From contig NZ_JAJLQZ010000009.1 in the NCBI RefSeq assembly GCF_020991375.1, forward strand, positions 124,001 to 188,000: a DNA stretch of 64,000 nucleotides, in the 5' to 3' direction. The position numbers and the translations under genes were made by a program. This stretch comes from Glycomyces amatae. Lineage in GTDB: Bacteria; Actinomycetota; Actinomycetes; Mycobacteriales; Micromonosporaceae. Below, one piece after another: positions 61,754-64,000 of this stretch. Below the pieces are notes generated by a model that made no database searches, was not told the DNA's origin, and saw only the letters and a program-made list of their open reading frames with translations. Position 1 is the stretch's first letter, and each line of letters opens with the position of its first letter.

Positions 61754-63711
61754 ACCTCGATGCGGGAGCCGACGATGACGGTGCGCTCCCTGGGGAGGCG
61801 GAAGTGCTCGGCGGCGTCGGCGGTGATGTGGGAGGTGGCGATGAACAGGTGCTTGCGCCAGGCGGCCATGGTCGGGGCGGTGCCGACGCGCAGCTGGATC
61901 GCCGAGAGGTAGTAGACGGCCCGGTCCAGGTCGAGTTCGCGTCCTTCGGTGTGCTCGGGTCCGACCGCGTGCAGCGCCGAGGGCACGTCGGGGGTCTCCA
62001 TGTACCCGTAGCGGGCGGTGACGTGGAGGATGGCGTCGCGTTCGTGGACGAGGGCGTCGACGGCGATGCGCTCTTCGTCGGGTACGCGCGGGACCGGTTC
62101 GGTCTCGACCGACAGGATCACGATCTGGGAGTGGCGCACGCAGGTGTGCTCCAGGACGGAGCGCAGGGCGAGGGGGGCGGTCTCCTTGCCGCGTCCGAGG
62201 AACACGGCGGTGCCGGGGACGGTGGCGGTCTTGCGCCGGCTCTTGCGCAGGCCGTCGACGAAGGCCTGGAGGGGGCCTTCGCGGCGTTGGCGTTCGGCGG
62301 TGACGACGGCGCGGCCGCGCTGCCAGGTGACCATGACGGTGAAGGCGGTGACGCCGATGAGGAGCGGCAGCCAGGCGCCGTGGACGATCTTGGTGGAGCT
62401 GGCGGCGAGGAAGAGCAGGTCGATGCCGAGTAGGAGGCCGCCGCCGAGGGCGAGGGCCCAGCGGGGGGTGCCCCAGCGGATGCGGGCGACGTAGAGGAAC
62501 AGCAGCGAGACGATGGTGATGGTGCCGATGACGGCCATGCCGTAGGCGAAGGCGAGGGCCTCGGAGGTGCGGAAGGCGAACACCAGGACCAGGACGGAGG
62601 CCATGAGGAGCCAGTTGATCCACGGCACGTAGATCTGGCCGTAGCGGTGTTCGGAGGTGTGGGCGATGCGCAGGCGGGGGAGGTAGCCGAGTTCGGAGGC
62701 CTGGGCGGCGACGGAGTAGGCGCCGCTGATGACGGCTTGGGCGGCGATGACGGTGGCGGCGGTGGCGAGCAGGAGCAGGGGGATGCGGAGGGGTTCGGGG
62801 GCGAGGAGGAAGAAGGTGCCGGAGACGTTGTCGGTGTCTTCGAGGATGAGGGCGCCTTGGCCCATGTAGTTGAGCAGGACTGCGGGGAAGACGATGAGGA
62901 GCCAGGCGCGGGAGATGGGTTTGCGTCCGAAGTGGCCCATGTCGGCGTAGAGGGCTTCGGCGCCGGTGAAGGCGAGGACGACGGCGGCGAGGGCGAAGAA
63001 CGCGATGCGGAAGTGGCCGGCGACGAAGTCGAGGGCGTAGGCGGGGGAGAGGGCGCGGAGGATGCCGGGGTGGCGGGCGATGCCGCCGATGCCGAGGAGG
63101 GCGAGGGCAGCGAACCAGAGGGCCATGACGGGGCCGAACCAGCGGCCGATGACGGCGGTGCCGCGGCGTTGGAGGGTGAAGAGCAGCACGATGATCGCGA
63201 TGGTGGCGGGGATGATGAGGGGTTCGAGTCCGGTGCTGACGGTCTTGACGCCTTCGACGGCGGAGAGGACGGAGATGGCGGGGGTGATCATGCTGTCGCC
63301 GAGGAAGAGGGCGGCGCCGAAGATGCCGAGGGCGGCGAGGGTGAGGGCGGCTTTGCGGCCGCGGCCGGCGGGGTGGCGGCGCAGGAGGGTGATGAGGGCC
63401 ATGATGCCGCCTTCGCCGTCGTTGTCGGCGCGCATGGCGAGGCCGACGTAGAAGGCGGTGACGATGATGGTGACGGACCAGAAGACGAGGGAGACGACGC
63501 CGAAGACGTTGGCGGTGTCGACGGGGACGGGGTGGGGGTCGTCGGGGTTGAAGATGGTCTGGAGGGCGTAGATGGGGCTGGTGCCGATGTCGCCGAAGAC
63601 GACGCCGAGCGCGCCGATGACGAGGGCGAGGCGCACGGGGCTGCGGCGCGGTGCGCCGGGGAGCGGTTCGAGGGCCGGGGCGGGCGGTCCGGGGTCGGTT
63701 CGAGCGGTCAC
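61750..63711 (-). CDS. kup: Kup potassium uptake transporter
   Basis: A 653-aa protein with 12 N-terminal helices and a soluble C-terminal domain of about 160 residues, as usual for Kup. The N terminus VIGALGVVFGDIGTSPIYALQTIF is diagnostic, and RADNDGEGGIMALI, FLGDSMITPAISVLSAVEG and GQGALI follow. It imports K+ with protons. The start is GTG with AAAGGAG upstream. Its stop overlaps that of nadR (61750-61753). Confidence 0.94.
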   Translation of the reverse strand: MTARTDPGPPAPALEPLPGAPRRSPVRLALVIGALGVVFGDIGTSPIYALQTIFNPDDPHPVPVDTANVFGVVSLVFWSVTIIVTAFYVGLAMRADNDGEGGIMALITLLRRHPAGRGRKAALTLAALGIFGAALFLGDSMITPAISVLSAVEGVKTVSTGLEPLIIPATIAIIVLLFTLQRRGTAVIGRWFGPVMALWFAALALLGIGGIARHPGILRALSPAYALDFVAGHFRIAFFALAAVVLAFTGAEALYADMGHFGRKPISRAWLLIVFPAVLLNYMGQGALILEDTDNVSGTFFLLAPEPLRIPLLLLATAATVIAAQAVISGAYSVAAQASELGYLPRLRIAHTSEHRYGQIYVPWINWLLMASVLVLVFAFRTSEALAFAYGMAVIGTITIVSLLFLYVARIRWGTPRWALALGGGLLLGIDLLFLAASSTKIVHGAWLPLLIGVTAFTVMVTWQRGRAVVTAERQRREGPLQAFVDGLRKSRRKTATVPGTAVFLGRGKETAPLALRSVLEHTCVRHSQIVILSVETEPVPRVPDEERIAVDALVHERDAILHVTARYGYMETPDVPSALHAVGPEHTEGRELDLDRAVYYLSAIQLRVGTAPTMAAWRKHLFIATSHITADAAEHFRLPRERTVIVGSRIEV

Positions 63712-63801
63712 GGGTGAAGCTCCTTTCGGAGCCGGACCCTAACGCGTCGGGGCGGCTTGCGGGCTGCTCAACGGGTGGTCTTCGGGTTTTCATACGGCTT
63801 C

Positions 63802-63839
63802 TTGACGCTCGTCGGGCCGTTCTTGACGCGTCGTTGACG
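63802..63839. repeat. Three phased TTGACG repeats upstream of kup
   Basis: TTGACGC at 63802, 63823 and 63834, spacings of 21 and 11 bases (two turns and one turn of the helix). They lie in the kup upstream region and may form a regulator site. Confidence 0.4.
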
Positions 63840-63845
63840 CGGGGT

Positions 63846-63879
63846 CGGCCGCCGCGGTCTTCGGGGACTGCGGCGGCCG
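63846..63879. terminator. 14-bp hairpin terminator
   Basis: Inverted repeat 63846-63859 / 63866-63879 with one imperfect pair and a TTCGGG loop, 7 bases after the stop of the minus-strand gene at the window end. Confidence 0.8.
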
Positions 63880-63885
63880 TGGGGC

Positions 63886-64000
63886 TCATGCGGTCGTGAA
63901 GTAGAAGCCGGGCTGGCTGATGGGCTGCCAGTCGACGAGGTGGACCAGGGCGCGGTCGGCGCCGTCGGTGGGGATCTGGGCGCAGGCGGCGCTGGAGGCG
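63886..64000 (-). CDS. 3' end of a gene running off the window
   Basis: The last 37 codons and TGA of a minus-strand gene (peptide end …LVHLVDWQPISQPGFYFTTA). All but a few codons end in G or C and a terminator follows, so it is real. Too little is present to name it. Confidence 0.7.
   Translation of the reverse strand, partial: ASSAACAQIPTDGADRALVHLVDWQPISQPGFYFTTA

Noticed and set aside
62647-63717. Plus-strand 356-codon acidic glycine-rich frame
   Set aside because: Exact antisense of kup; the composition reflects the C-ending codons of the real gene.

Overview
The window is about 73% GC. It has strong third-codon G/C bias, many GTG starts, 4-bp ATGA/GTGA start-stop overlaps and leaderless-looking starts, so it comes from an actinomycete chromosome. 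The many secreted polysaccharide-degrading enzymes suggest a soil, plant-litter saprophyte. I saw no rRNA, tRNA, insertion sequence, prophage or CRISPR array. The genus cannot be fixed from the sequence.

Layout. 1-5 kb: a reductase-like protein, a small lipoprotein, and a copper-handling operon (copZ, a secreted His/Met-rich protein, copA) behind a CsoR-type operator/promoter. 4.9-9.1 kb (minus strand): a GntR-led operon of ADP-ribosylglycohydrolase, NCS1 nucleobase permease and PfkB kinase, probably nucleoside salvage. 9.4-13.7 kb: ROK kinase, isochorismatase-fold hydrolase, GlxA-type regulator and unknown proteins. 13.7-23.8 kb: genes of a probable type III polyketide cluster (type III PKS, acyl-CoA-dehydrogenase-fold enzyme, UbiA prenyltransferase, methyltransferase, phytoene-desaturase-like oxidoreductase, two MFS transporters). 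The second MFS gene resembles Cmx chloramphenicol exporters and sits behind what looks like a leader-peptide attenuator. 23.8-28.1 kb: ion channel, ClC channel, TetR regulator and DHA2 drug exporter.

28.2-45.8 kb is a carbohydrate region. It holds secreted alpha-amylase, an AraC regulator whose reading frame runs without a stop into a GH1 beta-glucosidase, a sugar MFS transporter, a GlxA regulator, a possible copper-regulated membrane protein, GH16, a TipAS-like protein lacking its helix-turn-helix, pectinesterase, a nucleotidyltransferase-like protein, an RNA methyltransferase, a LysE exporter and a GH5 cellulase. Several promoters carry clear palindromes or tandem repeats.

45.9-57 kb is a class II lanthipeptide cluster. 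lanA, lanM and a DUF3105 gene run on the minus strand. A one-helix accessory protein, a C39-peptidase ABC exporter (LanT), a DUF305 protein, an FtsX-type permease and an atypical LuxR regulator run on the plus strand. The precursor shares the GWVC-(S/T)-x-T-x-EC motif of actagardine, but it has eight cysteines, three of them before the first Ser/Thr. This is the most promising new system in the window. 57-64 kb: LacI regulator with a GH51 arabinofuranosidase, pnuC-nadR for nicotinamide riboside salvage, a Kup potassium transporter and the 3' end of one more gene.
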